Of a stretch of DNA of 60,002 nucleotides, positions 52,882-60,002 are shown one piece after another. Numbering within the stretch: position 1 is the first letter of the stretch; each line of letters begins with the position of its first letter. Made by a program: the position numbers and the translations under genes. A model generated the notes under the pieces. It had not been told where the DNA came from. It saw nothing but the letters and a program-made list of their open reading frames with translations, and did no database searches. The DNA is from Candidatus Altimarinota bacterium (lineage in GTDB: Bacteria > Patescibacteriota > Gracilibacteria > UBA1369 > 2-02-FULL-48-14): assembly GCA_015485665.1 (NCBI GenBank), contig WFTC01000018.1, forward strand, positions 1 to 60,002, in the 5' to 3' direction.

Positions 52882-53895
52882 TCAAATGTTTTTTATGATT
52901 TTTGTGAAATTATCAAATCCATTACTAAGCACTTCTCCCATATCTTCAATTCGTATCCCGAACTTCCCTGGCAGATAAATGCCTGGCTCTACTGTGACTA
53001 CCATGCCTTTTTGTAATACCTCCTTACTTTTTTGGCTTAAAGATGGTTTTTCATGTACTTCAAGTCCAATGCCATGTCCCAGAGAATGTTGGAAATCTTT
53101 TTCTAAATTACCCATTTTAAGACGTGCTTCATTGTCAATCACTTTTGTTTTAATTCCTGCTTTAATTTTAGAAATTGCAGCTTCTTGAGCTTCTAAGACA
53201 AGATTATAAACATTTGCTTGTTCAGAGCTTGCTTTGTTCATAAAAAAAGTTCGTGTCATGTCGCTACAATAACCTTTATATTTCATGCCCATGTCAATTA
53301 GTACTATATCTGTTTTCTTTAATTTTCTATCAGTATTTTGATGATGAGGAGCAGCGCTATGTTCGCCAAATGCTACAATAGGTTCAAAGGATATGTCATC
53401 GGCACCCATTTTGTATCCCAGCATTTTTATCTGCCAAGCTAGCTCCATTTCACTGATACCTATTTTTATTTCTTTGCGAATTTCTTCAAAAACAGATTCA
53501 TTTATTTTTTGTGATTTTCTAAGCATGTCGATTTCATATTCATTTTTGATCACCCTATCTAATTCAATTTTTTCTTTGATCGGTTTTAATTGATATCCTC
53601 TCAAGAGTTTTTTCCACTTTTTTAGCTCTGTTACACTGATGTGATCCGCCTCAAATTCAATAATTGAATCTTTTTCTATATATCTTTTAATTACTTCTTT
53701 TAAATCGGAATCTATTTTCACATATTCAAAGGGGATTCTGCTTTTGCCTGATTTTATAAGTTTTTTAGCAATTGCTTCATAACGGAAGTCTGTGAAAAAG
53801 TAGTTTTTTCTTCCCATGAATAAAAAGCCAAAACTGCCAGTGAAGCCAAGCAGATAGCGAAGGTGTATGTGATGAGTGATTAATTTTACAATCAT
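52882..53895 (-). CDS. M24 metallopeptidase (Xaa-Pro aminopeptidase/dipeptidase-like)
   Basis: A 337-aa protein. A short N-terminal creatinase-like domain (GFLFMGRKNYFFTDFRYEA) precedes the pita-bread peptidase domain. Metal ligands are visible: Asp in DIVLIDMGMKYKGYCSDMTRTFF (both Asp), His in HSLGHGIGLEVHEKP, Glu in VVTVEPGIYLPG and Glu in GIRIEDMGEV. This set is typical of proline-specific peptidases acting at Xaa-Pro bonds in the cytoplasm. It is the last gene of the gyrA run, 12 bases after ruvA. PepP and PepQ cannot be separated from the sequence alone. Confidence 0.9.
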   Translation of the reverse strand: MIVKLITHHIHLRYLLGFTGSFGFLFMGRKNYFFTDFRYEAIAKKLIKSGKSRIPFEYVKIDSDLKEVIKRYIEKDSIIEFEADHISVTELKKWKKLLRGYQLKPIKEKIELDRVIKNEYEIDMLRKSQKINESVFEEIRKEIKIGISEMELAWQIKMLGYKMGADDISFEPIVAFGEHSAAPHHQNTDRKLKKTDIVLIDMGMKYKGYCSDMTRTFFMNKASSEQANVYNLVLEAQEAAISKIKAGIKTKVIDNEARLKMGNLEKDFQHSLGHGIGLEVHEKPSLSQKSKEVLQKGMVVTVEPGIYLPGKFGIRIEDMGEVLSNGFDNFTKIIKNI

Positions 53896-53907
53896 GCTCT
53901 TTTCAGC

Positions 53908-54456
53908 TTAAACTCTTTGAAGGAAAATACGTATCCATTCTTCTGCATCTGTAATTTCTTCATCTACCTCAGATAGTATTGCTTGTATATGATGTCGTTT
54001 ATATCCAAGTGTCTCCAGTGTTATAAACACATCAGGATGAATTGCAGATGTTTCATTCTTTGCTATAGGATCAATTTTATTTTTAAGTTCAAGAATAATG
54101 CGTTCAGCCTTTTTTTTACCTATTCCCGGTACGGATGATAGAGTTTTTACATCTTCACTCACAATTGCGTTTTGAACTGTGGAAAGTGGCATATCTAAAA
54201 TGCATAAAGCCATTTTTGGACCTACTCCACTTATTCCAATCAGTTGTTCAAAGAAGTTTAATTCTTCTTTATTCTTAAAACCAAATAAAGTTAGTGAATC
54301 TTCTCGCACATGTGTATGAATATGTAAAGTTAGTTCTTTATCTTCGCATGCTAAAAGTGAGTTTGCTACAAAGACTTGATAACCTATGCCATTTATCATT
54401 AAAGTCAGACTTTGTTTTTCTTTAGCTATCAATGCTCCTTTAAGCAGCCTGATCAT
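53908..54456 (-). CDS. ruvA: Holliday junction DNA helicase subunit RuvA
   Basis: Binds Holliday junctions and loads RuvB. The 182-aa protein has the N-terminal OB domain (MIRLLKGALIAKEKQSLTLMI) and two helix-hairpin-helix motifs (LIGISGVGPKMALCIL and LSSVPGIGKKKAERIILELK). A short C-terminal domain that contacts RuvB follows. Length is near the family norm. Its start overlaps tgt by 17 bases, so translation is coupled. Confidence 0.94.
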   Translation of the reverse strand: MIRLLKGALIAKEKQSLTLMINGIGYQVFVANSLLACEDKELTLHIHTHVREDSLTLFGFKNKEELNFFEQLIGISGVGPKMALCILDMPLSTVQNAIVSEDVKTLSSVPGIGKKKAERIILELKNKIDPIAKNETSAIHPDVFITLETLGYKRHHIQAILSEVDEEITDAEEWIRIFLQRV

Positions 54457-55561
54457 AAGAGTGAAATTTTTTAAGGAATGTATTTTTAAAGCTCATGAAA
54501 GAGCCTTCTCTGATATGATAGCGAATTTCCTTCATTAATTGAAAGAGAAAGGCAATGTTATGCATGGAAAGTAAACGAATGCCAAGTATTTCATTTTCTT
54601 TAATCAGGTGATGTATATAGCTCTTGGAAAATTCTTTTGAAGCATAGTGCTCAACCCAATTACATAATGGGCTTAAATCTTCTTTGTATTGAGATGCTTT
54701 TATATTTTTACGTCCTTGAAGTGACCAAAAAGCCCCATGGCGTGCCAGACGAGTTGCTAAAACACAATCAAACATGTCAATACCGCATGCAACTGCTTCC
54801 AGTAAATCTCTAGGCGTTCCAACACCCATTAAATATCGTGGCTTATCTTTTGGAAGATAGGGTAGGGCATAATTTATGGCAGTAAATTTCTTTTCATGAT
54901 CTTCTCCAACGCTGACTCCTCCAATTGCAATTCCTGGTAAATCCAAGTCAGCCATGAATTTGGCTGACTCTTCTCTTAAATCTTTAAAGCAAGATCCTTG
55001 AACAATAGGGAAGAGAGCTTGATCTTCACGTGTTTTAGCTGAAATGCAGCGCTTTATCCAAGCATGAGTACGTTTCATTGCCATGCGTGCATATTCTTTA
55101 CTTACTCCTGCCGGTGCACATTCATCAAAAGCCATTATAATGTCTGCACCAAGACGTTCTTGTATCGCAATTGCATGCTCCGGTGTGAACATGTGTTTAT
55201 CTCCATTCAAATGCGATTTAAATTCCACACCTTCCTCTGTAATTTTCACATTGTTACTTAGTGAATATACTTGAAACCCACCTGAATCCGTTAAGATGGG
55301 AGCATCCCACTTCATCCATTTGTGAAGGCCACCCATTTTAGCAATAAGCTTTGAGCTTGGTCGCATTTCAAGATGATAGGTGTTGCATAAGAGAATTTCA
55401 GTTTTCAGAAGCTGAAGATCTTTGTAGTCCAAAGATTTTACAGTTGCTTTTGTACCTACAGGCATGAAAACTGGAGTTTTGATGTTTCCGTGTGGAGTGC
55501 TGAAAGAACCCAGCCGTGCTTGACATTCGGACGACTCAAATTCCAGTGAAAATTCAAACAT
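54440..55561 (-). CDS. tgt: tRNA-guanine transglycosylase, altered zinc site
   Basis: Exchanges guanine 34 of GUN-anticodon tRNAs for a queuine precursor. The 373-aa protein has the catalytic Asp in PILTDSGGFQVYSL and the second Asp region in GVGTPRDLLEAVACGIDMFDCVLATRLARHG, both highly conserved. The usual C-terminal zinc motif CxCxxC...H is reduced: the stretch reads EDLSPLCNWVEHYASKEF, with only one Cys and the later His in YIHHL. Zinc binding is therefore doubtful, though the fold may hold. The start is ATG 55561, overlapping the rpmE stop by one base (TGATG). A TTG one codon earlier is less likely. Confidence 0.92.
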   Translation of the reverse strand: MFEFSLEFESSECQARLGSFSTPHGNIKTPVFMPVGTKATVKSLDYKDLQLLKTEILLCNTYHLEMRPSSKLIAKMGGLHKWMKWDAPILTDSGGFQVYSLSNNVKITEEGVEFKSHLNGDKHMFTPEHAIAIQERLGADIIMAFDECAPAGVSKEYARMAMKRTHAWIKRCISAKTREDQALFPIVQGSCFKDLREESAKFMADLDLPGIAIGGVSVGEDHEKKFTAINYALPYLPKDKPRYLMGVGTPRDLLEAVACGIDMFDCVLATRLARHGAFWSLQGRKNIKASQYKEDLSPLCNWVEHYASKEFSKSYIHHLIKENEILGIRLLSMHNIAFLFQLMKEIRYHIREGSFMSFKNTFLKKFHSYDQAA

Positions 55562-55887
55562 CAATCCTCTTTTTTAGCTTTCGCTTTCGTAGTTTTTTTC
55601 TTTTCTTTTCCAAATTGAGAGGCAAGTTCTTCATTTACTTTTTCCTCCAGAGTTTTTTTCTTGCGCACTTTTTTCACTCGTCCTTTTGCAGATTCCATTT
55701 TCATTCTGAATTTATCTACTCGCCCTTCAGTATCAATAAGCACTTTCTTGCCCGTATAAAAAGGATGACACTGGCTGCAAATTTCAACTTGGATATCATC
55801 ACGAGTGCCACCGAAGTTATGCTGTGCGCCGCAATTTTGACATTTAATAACAGCTTCAGACTTATAATTTGGATGTATTCCTTTCAT
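55561..55887 (-). CDS. rpmE: Large ribosomal subunit protein bL31, zinc-binding, extended tail
   Basis: The first 70 residues match bL31: [20 protein letters not shown], then [27 protein letters not shown]. Four Cys (16, 19, 37, 40) form the zinc ribbon of the C+ form. The protein is 108 aa, longer than the usual 66-90, because of a Lys-rich tail ([17 protein letters not shown], then [13 protein letters not shown]). It overlaps the TSP3/PKD gene by 4 bases (ATGA) and tgt by one, placing a ribosomal protein inside a run headed by gyrA. Confidence 0.94.
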   Translation of the reverse strand: MKGIHPNYKSEAVIKCQNCGAQHNFGGTRDDIQVEICSQCHPFYTGKKVLIDTEGRVDKFRMKMESAKGRVKKVRKKKTLEEKVNEELASQFGKEKKKTTKAKAKKED

Positions 55888-57146
55888 TTTTTCTTGGATT
55901 TCTTATTGAATGATTTTTTATTGCCTCTTTTCTCCGAAGCCCGCCGATTATAACGATAGATCAGGTAGAAGGCAAGAGAAATCAAGACTATTGTAAGCAG
56001 CAGTGTGAAGAGAATGAATTTATAGTTCAAAACACGCACTTTTATTTCAATGCTGTCTTCTTGACCACTATCATCAATTACGGTTAAAAGGGCATTCTTT
56101 ACGCCGCTTTCATTAAAACTTATTGAAACTTCTTCTCCGCTCAACTGTACATCGCCGAAATCCCATATGTATTTAACAATATTACCATCTGTATCAAATG
56201 ATTCCGAAGCATCAAAACTAACATCTTCATCAATTCCGGTAAGTATTACATTTTCACTTACCTGTGCTTGAGGAGCAGCATTGTCTGGAACTGAATCTTC
56301 TTTGTTGACTATTCCGTCTCCATCCATATCTTCATCTACATTATCTCCTATTCCATCTCCATCCAAATCACTGTTTTCTTCCGAATTTAAAGGAAATGGG
56401 TCTTGCATGTCATTTACACCATCATTATCACTATCAATATTTTGAGGGTCTGTACCTTTTTCACTTTCCTCATCATTTGTTAATCCGTCTCCATCAATAT
56501 CTTCGTCTTCTTGATCTGGAATGCCATCTCCATCAGTGTCCGACCAATATAGTGGGTTTTCAGGAAAGGCGTCATCACTGTCATTTACACCATCATTGTC
56601 ATCATCTTCATCTGCATTATTGCCTATGCCGTCTCCATCCGAATCTTTACTTTCATTTCCGTTATCTGGAAAGGCATCTTCTTCATTGAGTGTGCCATCT
56701 CCATCTCTATCTGTATCATCTGCGTCAGTTATCCCATCTCCATCCATATCTGCAAGTACAAGTATGTTTTTTGTAACCATATTGTTATCCGGGTTGTCCT
56801 CTGAAGAATCCCATGGAATTACACTTACTGTTATGGTGTATTCCCCGTCATAAGGGGGAATCCAATCTACAAATACGTCATCCGTATTGCCCGCCAATGC
56901 GGAAATAGGCTGATCACTGTCTAGATTTTCTCCGTTTGCCATGAAGCGAACCGAACCTAAAAGGTCATGCGGGCTATTGTTTTCAACTGAAGCCCAAATT
57001 CGCACACTGTAATTTTCCAAGAAATAATCCGTACTGAAGCTGACGCTATTTTCAGTTAGAGATAAATCTCCACTATTTGCTTTTGCAAGAGGGCTTATCA
57101 GTAAGATTCCTATAAGAATTGAAGCAAGGTAATTCCTGATTTTCAT
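55884..57146 (-). CDS. Secreted TSP3/PKD surface protein with C-terminal membrane anchor
   Basis: With ATG 57146 the protein (420 aa) begins with a signal peptide ([20 protein letters not shown]). An in-frame TTG six codons earlier overlaps gyrA. A CARDB-like beta domain (about 20-125) is followed by some twelve Asp-rich calcium-binding TSP3 repeats. Examples are [38 protein letters not shown] and [19 protein letters not shown]. Next is a PKD-like domain ([36 protein letters not shown]). Residues near 375-400 form a membrane helix ([21 protein letters not shown]), followed by a Lys/Arg-rich tail. A rigid, calcium-stiffened cell-surface stalk is a fair reading. It is sandwiched between gyrA and rpmE. 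Confidence 0.85.
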   Translation of the reverse strand: MKIRNYLASILIGILLISPLAKANSGDLSLTENSVSFSTDYFLENYSVRIWASVENNSPHDLLGSVRFMANGENLDSDQPISALAGNTDDVFVDWIPPYDGEYTITVSVIPWDSSEDNPDNNMVTKNILVLADMDGDGITDADDTDRDGDGTLNEEDAFPDNGNESKDSDGDGIGNNADEDDDNDGVNDSDDAFPENPLYWSDTDGDGIPDQEDEDIDGDGLTNDEESEKGTDPQNIDSDNDGVNDMQDPFPLNSEENSDLDGDGIGDNVDEDMDGDGIVNKEDSVPDNAAPQAQVSENVILTGIDEDVSFDASESFDTDGNIVKYIWDFGDVQLSGEEVSISFNESGVKNALLTVIDDSGQEDSIEIKVRVLNYKFILFTLLLTIVLISLAFYLIYRYNRRASEKRGNKKSFNKKSKKK

Positions 57147-57156
57147 GTGGCGTGGG

Positions 57157-59709
57157 TTAAACAAGAGCTGCCTGTTTTTTCAGATTTGCGTTCGTTTCAG
57201 TCTCATTGTCTTTGATAATGAAGGACATTGAGCGAACAATATCTCCTTTTTTCGTTCTCATTATATACACACCTTGAGTTGCCCGTCCACGCCTTGGAAT
57301 ATCTTTTATAGCTGTGCGAATCATGATCCCTTTCTTTGAAAGTAGCATTATATCGCCTTGGGTGTCAGGTTCCAAAACTTTTGCTCCAACAAGCTTTCCC
57401 GTTTTGGAATTTAAATTTGCCGTTTTAACTCCTGATCCGCCACGTGTTTGCAGTCTGTATTCATCAATCCTTGTTCTTTTTCCAAGTCCGTTTTCCATAA
57501 TTACCAAAAGATCAGCATCCTTATTGCCTACAACATCCATTTCAACAACAATGTCTTCCTTTTTAAGTTTCATTCCACGCACACCCATTGAAGCGCGACC
57601 CATGGCACGCACATCTTCTTCTTTAAATTGAATACATTTTCCTTCTTTGGAAACCATCACAACTTTATTTCCCGGATTGGTTTGACGTACCCAGTTCAAT
57701 TCATCACCTTCACGTAGACGAATTGCAATAAGTCCTGACTTTCTAACTTTTGCAAATTGTTCAACGGTGGTTTTTTTTACTGTTCCTTGCTTAGTTGCCA
57801 TGAAAAGGAAGTCTCCTTTAAATTCTTCATTTTTAACAACAAGCATTGCGGTTACCGTTTCATTTTTGGAGAGCTGTATAAGGTTGATAAGAGGGGTACC
57901 CTTTGCTTGACGTGATGCTTTTGGCAGCTCGTAGACAGGCAGTTGAAAAACACGTCCCGTATTTGTAAAGAAAAGCAGCCTGTCATGATTGCGAGCCAGT
58001 CTCACGATTGCTATTTCATCTTCTTCTTTTGTGCTCATTGCAATTTTTCCTTGTCCTCCCCGTCCTTGACGTTTGAATGAAGAAGGTAAGACGCGTTTTA
58101 TATAATTTTCTTTTGTTAAGGTAACAACCATATCTTCATTCGGGATTGTATCTTTTACGGAAAATTTACCAAGTGCATGTGGGATAACTTCCGTACGTCT
58201 TTCATCTCCGTATTTTTCAATTATATCCAAGAATTCTTCTCGCATTATTGCGATTACTTTGCTTGCATCCGCTAAAATACTTTCCAATTCTTCAATTAGT
58301 TTCAATTTTTCCTTCAATTCATTCTCAATTTTTTCACGTTCCAAGCCTGCTAAAGTTTGTAGTCGCATATCAAGAATAGCTTGAGCTTGAAGTGCACTTA
58401 AATTGAATTTTTTAATTAAAGTCTCTTTTGCTTCCTCTTTTGTTTCGGAGGCACGAATACTTGCTATTACTTCATCTATGTTATCAAGTGCAATTTTGAG
58501 CCCTTCAAGAATATGAGCGCGCGCTTTTGCTATTTTAAGTTCATATTCGGTGCGTCTTGTTATAACCTTTTTTCTATGAGCTATGAAATGCTCCAAAACT
58601 TGCTTCAGGTTTAGAAGGCGAGGCTGTATTCCATCAACCAAAGCAATCATGTTCATGTTGAACCGTGTTTGCAGAGGAGTCATTTTGTAAAGCTGGTTTA
58701 AGACTTTATTTGGGTAAGCATCTTTTTTCAGCTCAATCACTACTCGTGTTCCTTCACGGTTGGATTCATCTCTGAGATCACTTATCTGAGTGATTTTTTT
58801 ATCACGCACTAAATCGGCAATTTTTTCAACAAGAGAGGCTTTGTTTACTTGGTAGGGTATTTCTGTCACAATAATTCTATTTTTCCCGCCTTTCATCTCC
58901 TCTATTTCAGCTCTCGCTCTGACCGTTATTCCCCCTCTGCCGGTGGTATACATTGTTTTAATTGCTTCCACGTCATAAATTATTCCGCGCGTAGGGAAGT
59001 CAGGACCTTTAATATATTCCATTAAGTCTTGAACATCCATTTCCGGATTGTCTGAAAGCGCAACAAGAGCATTCATAACTTCGTTTAAATTGTGTGGAGG
59101 AATATTTGTTGCCATACCAACTGCGATCCCCATTGTTCCGTTTAATAAGAGTTGAGGTATTTTGGTTGGAAGCACACGTGGCTCCTTGAATTTCCCATCA
59201 TAGTTGGGTTCAAAGTCCACTGTTTCTTTTTCTATGTCTGCCAGCATTTCATCGGAAATTTTTTCCATTTTGGCTTCCGTGTAACGCATGGCAGCAGCAT
59301 TGTCTCCGTCAATTGAACCGAAGTTTCCTTGCCCGCGAACCAAAGGATAACGAAGTGAAAAATCCTGAGCCAAGCGCACCATGGAATCATAAACCGCACT
59401 ATCTCCGTGAGGATGATATTTACCTAAAACTTCCCCCACAACGGTTGCGGATTTTCTGAAAGAAGCGCTTGAACGTAAGCCCAAATCATGCATTGCATAG
59501 AGGATCCTTCTGTGTACCGGCTTCATTCCGTCTCGCACATCCGGTAATGCTCGTGAAACAATAACGCTCATGGCGTAATCCAAATAGGATTCTTCCATTT
59601 CATTCACTACATTTCTGTTTTGTATATTTCCGGCATCAAAGAGACCTTCTTGCTCTACTGATTCATTATCTGTCTTACTTTCTTCTATTGGATTTTCATC
59701 ATCGGACAT
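57157..59709 (-). CDS. gyrA: DNA gyrase subunit A
   Basis: Cuts and rejoins DNA to introduce negative supercoils. In this 850-aa protein the N-terminal breakage-reunion domain has [17 protein letters not shown] and the catalytic Tyr143 in [12 protein letters not shown]. The quinolone-determining region [20 protein letters not shown] keeps the sensitive-type Ser104 and Asp108. The C-terminal beta-pinwheel has the GyrA box as QGRGGQGKI, which distinguishes it from ParC. It heads a minus-strand run of six closely spaced genes and has a clear promoter. Confidence 0.96.
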   Translation of the reverse strand: MSDDENPIEESKTDNESVEQEGLFDAGNIQNRNVVNEMEESYLDYAMSVIVSRALPDVRDGMKPVHRRILYAMHDLGLRSSASFRKSATVVGEVLGKYHPHGDSAVYDSMVRLAQDFSLRYPLVRGQGNFGSIDGDNAAAMRYTEAKMEKISDEMLADIEKETVDFEPNYDGKFKEPRVLPTKIPQLLLNGTMGIAVGMATNIPPHNLNEVMNALVALSDNPEMDVQDLMEYIKGPDFPTRGIIYDVEAIKTMYTTGRGGITVRARAEIEEMKGGKNRIIVTEIPYQVNKASLVEKIADLVRDKKITQISDLRDESNREGTRVVIELKKDAYPNKVLNQLYKMTPLQTRFNMNMIALVDGIQPRLLNLKQVLEHFIAHRKKVITRRTEYELKIAKARAHILEGLKIALDNIDEVIASIRASETKEEAKETLIKKFNLSALQAQAILDMRLQTLAGLEREKIENELKEKLKLIEELESILADASKVIAIMREEFLDIIEKYGDERRTEVIPHALGKFSVKDTIPNEDMVVTLTKENYIKRVLPSSFKRQGRGGQGKIAMSTKEEDEIAIVRLARNHDRLLFFTNTGRVFQLPVYELPKASRQAKGTPLINLIQLSKNETVTAMLVVKNEEFKGDFLFMATKQGTVKKTTVEQFAKVRKSGLIAIRLREGDELNWVRQTNPGNKVVMVSKEGKCIQFKEEDVRAMGRASMGVRGMKLKKEDIVVEMDVVGNKDADLLVIMENGLGKRTRIDEYRLQTRGGSGVKTANLNSKTGKLVGAKVLEPDTQGDIMLLSKKGIMIRTAIKDIPRRGRATQGVYIMRTKKGDIVRSMSFIIKDNETETNANLKKQAALV

Positions 59710-59738
59710 GGATAAATTTTGTTAGTTTAGCGAGGCGG

Positions 59739-59767
59739 ATTTTATCATAAGCCGGCTTTCATACCAA
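59739..59767 (-). promoter_or_regulatory. Promoter of the gyrA operon
   Basis: On the minus strand, TTGGTA (59767-59762), a 17-base spacer and TAAAAT (59744-59739), leaving about 25 bases of leader before ATG 59709. Genes down to 52882 follow without room for another terminator. Confidence 0.65.
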
Positions 59768-59795
59768 ATCATGATGGAAATTTTATTTATTTAAC

Positions 59796-60002
59796 ATGGA
59801 GGGTGCTACACCATTAGAAACATCTGAAGATTTGGATATGTTTTACAAAATGGGGTTGCGATCTATTGGAATAGCATGGAGAGGAAAAAATAGATATATA
59901 AAGGATGATAAATTATCTAAAGAAGGATTGATTTTGCTTAGTGAAATTGAAAAAAGGGAAATGATATTAGACATGGCGCACATGAGCGAATCTCTGTTTT
60001 GG
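59796..60002 (+). CDS. M19 dipeptidase-like frame, N-terminally short, runs off the right edge
   Basis: From ATG 59796 the frame is open to the window edge (69 codons). It begins MEGATPLETSEDLDMFYKMG and continues with LRSIGIAWRGKN, LSKEGLILLSEI and MILDMAHMSESLF. These match an internal stretch of membrane (renal-type) dipeptidases, from the metal-bridging Glu in the EGA motif to the DLSH-like box. In full M19 enzymes about 110-120 residues, with the first His-x-Asp metal ligands, precede this point. Here an in-frame TGA lies 22 bases upstream and gyrA begins just beyond, so the N-terminus is missing. It is either a truncated remnant or a short family variant. Confidence 0.55.
   Translation, partial: MEGATPLETSEDLDMFYKMGLRSIGIAWRGKNRYIKDDKLSKEGLILLSEIEKREMILDMAHMSESLFW

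Noticed and set aside
1-60002. CRISPR array
   Set aside because: No regularly spaced direct repeats with unique spacers were seen; the repeats at the left end are inverted or occur only twice.
1-60002. UGA-as-glycine code (as in Gracilibacteria/Absconditabacteria)
   Set aside because: Several conserved genes end at TGA at their expected C-termini, and no conserved frame needs TGA to be read through.

Overview
The window is AT-rich bacterial DNA with tightly packed, often overlapping genes. TGA is an ordinary stop codon (for example at the ends of the integrase, greA and rpmE genes), so this is not a lineage that reads UGA as glycine. The gene set points to a member of the Candidate Phyla Radiation / Patescibacteria, perhaps near Peregrinibacteria. 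The signs are very large secreted proteins beside housekeeping genes, SLH-domain S-layer-type proteins, a MurE-like ligase without its first domain, a stand-alone riboflavin kinase and an archaeal-type triosephosphate isomerase. The affiliation is inference; there is no rRNA gene here.

Layout. (1) Positions 1-3557 are accessory DNA. A tyrosine recombinase points right. To its left lie three minus-strand genes (radical SAM, ParB-like, and a partial gene), separated by repeat-rich spacers. A 48-bp inverted repeat brackets the radical SAM gene, a 37-38-bp inverted repeat brackets the ParB-like gene, and an attC-like palindrome lies between them. The layout resembles an integron or a set of single-gene mobile cassettes. 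(2) 3571-13435, minus strand: a 1650-aa unrecognised protein, a 49-aa lipoprotein too short for most gene callers, a 1253-aa secreted protein and holA. (3) 13539-22470, plus strand: tpiA, O-antigen-ligase-like, riboflavin kinase, murE-like, truB, wecA-like, dnaG, rpoD, greA, mixing envelope synthesis with replication and transcription. (4) 22462-32596, minus strand: a small membrane protein, lgt-like, a PilC-N/coiled-coil membrane protein, pyrG, an SLH protein, trpS and priA. (5) 32650-34949, plus strand: an SLH-anchored metalloprotease with a translationally coupled 38-aa membrane peptide. (6) A tRNA-Arg(UCG), then a phenylalanine 4-hydroxylase gene preceded by what looks like a classical leader-peptide attenuator (12-aa leader with Phe and Tyr-Tyr codons, then a terminator). 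(7) 36217-39273: a SecD-SecF fusion carrying a canonical parvulin (PpiC) prolyl isomerase domain inside SecD. (8) 39368-48911, minus strand, one apparent operon: beta-helix surface protein, pyk, ruvC, TPR protein, prepilin peptidase, manC, cupin. (9) glmS with a palindrome-rich leader, divergent from an FAD-linked oxidase. (10) 52882-59709, minus strand: gyrA, TSP3/PKD surface protein, rpmE, tgt, ruvA, M24 peptidase. (11) The right end holds the start of an M19-dipeptidase-like frame that appears to lack its normal N-terminus.

How the parts fit. Most large operons start with or contain a secreted surface protein, and secretion functions (SecDF, Lgt, prepilin peptidase) are spread among them. 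The cell evidently invests heavily in an S-layer-like surface built from SLH, beta-helix and Ca-binding TSP3 proteins. Promoters with a TTGnnn / 16-17 bp / TAnnAT form can be read upstream of most of these operons, consistent with the encoded primary sigma factor. The most notable novelties are the SecD-parvulin-SecF fusion, the cassette-like left end, and the attenuator-controlled phenylalanine hydroxylase.
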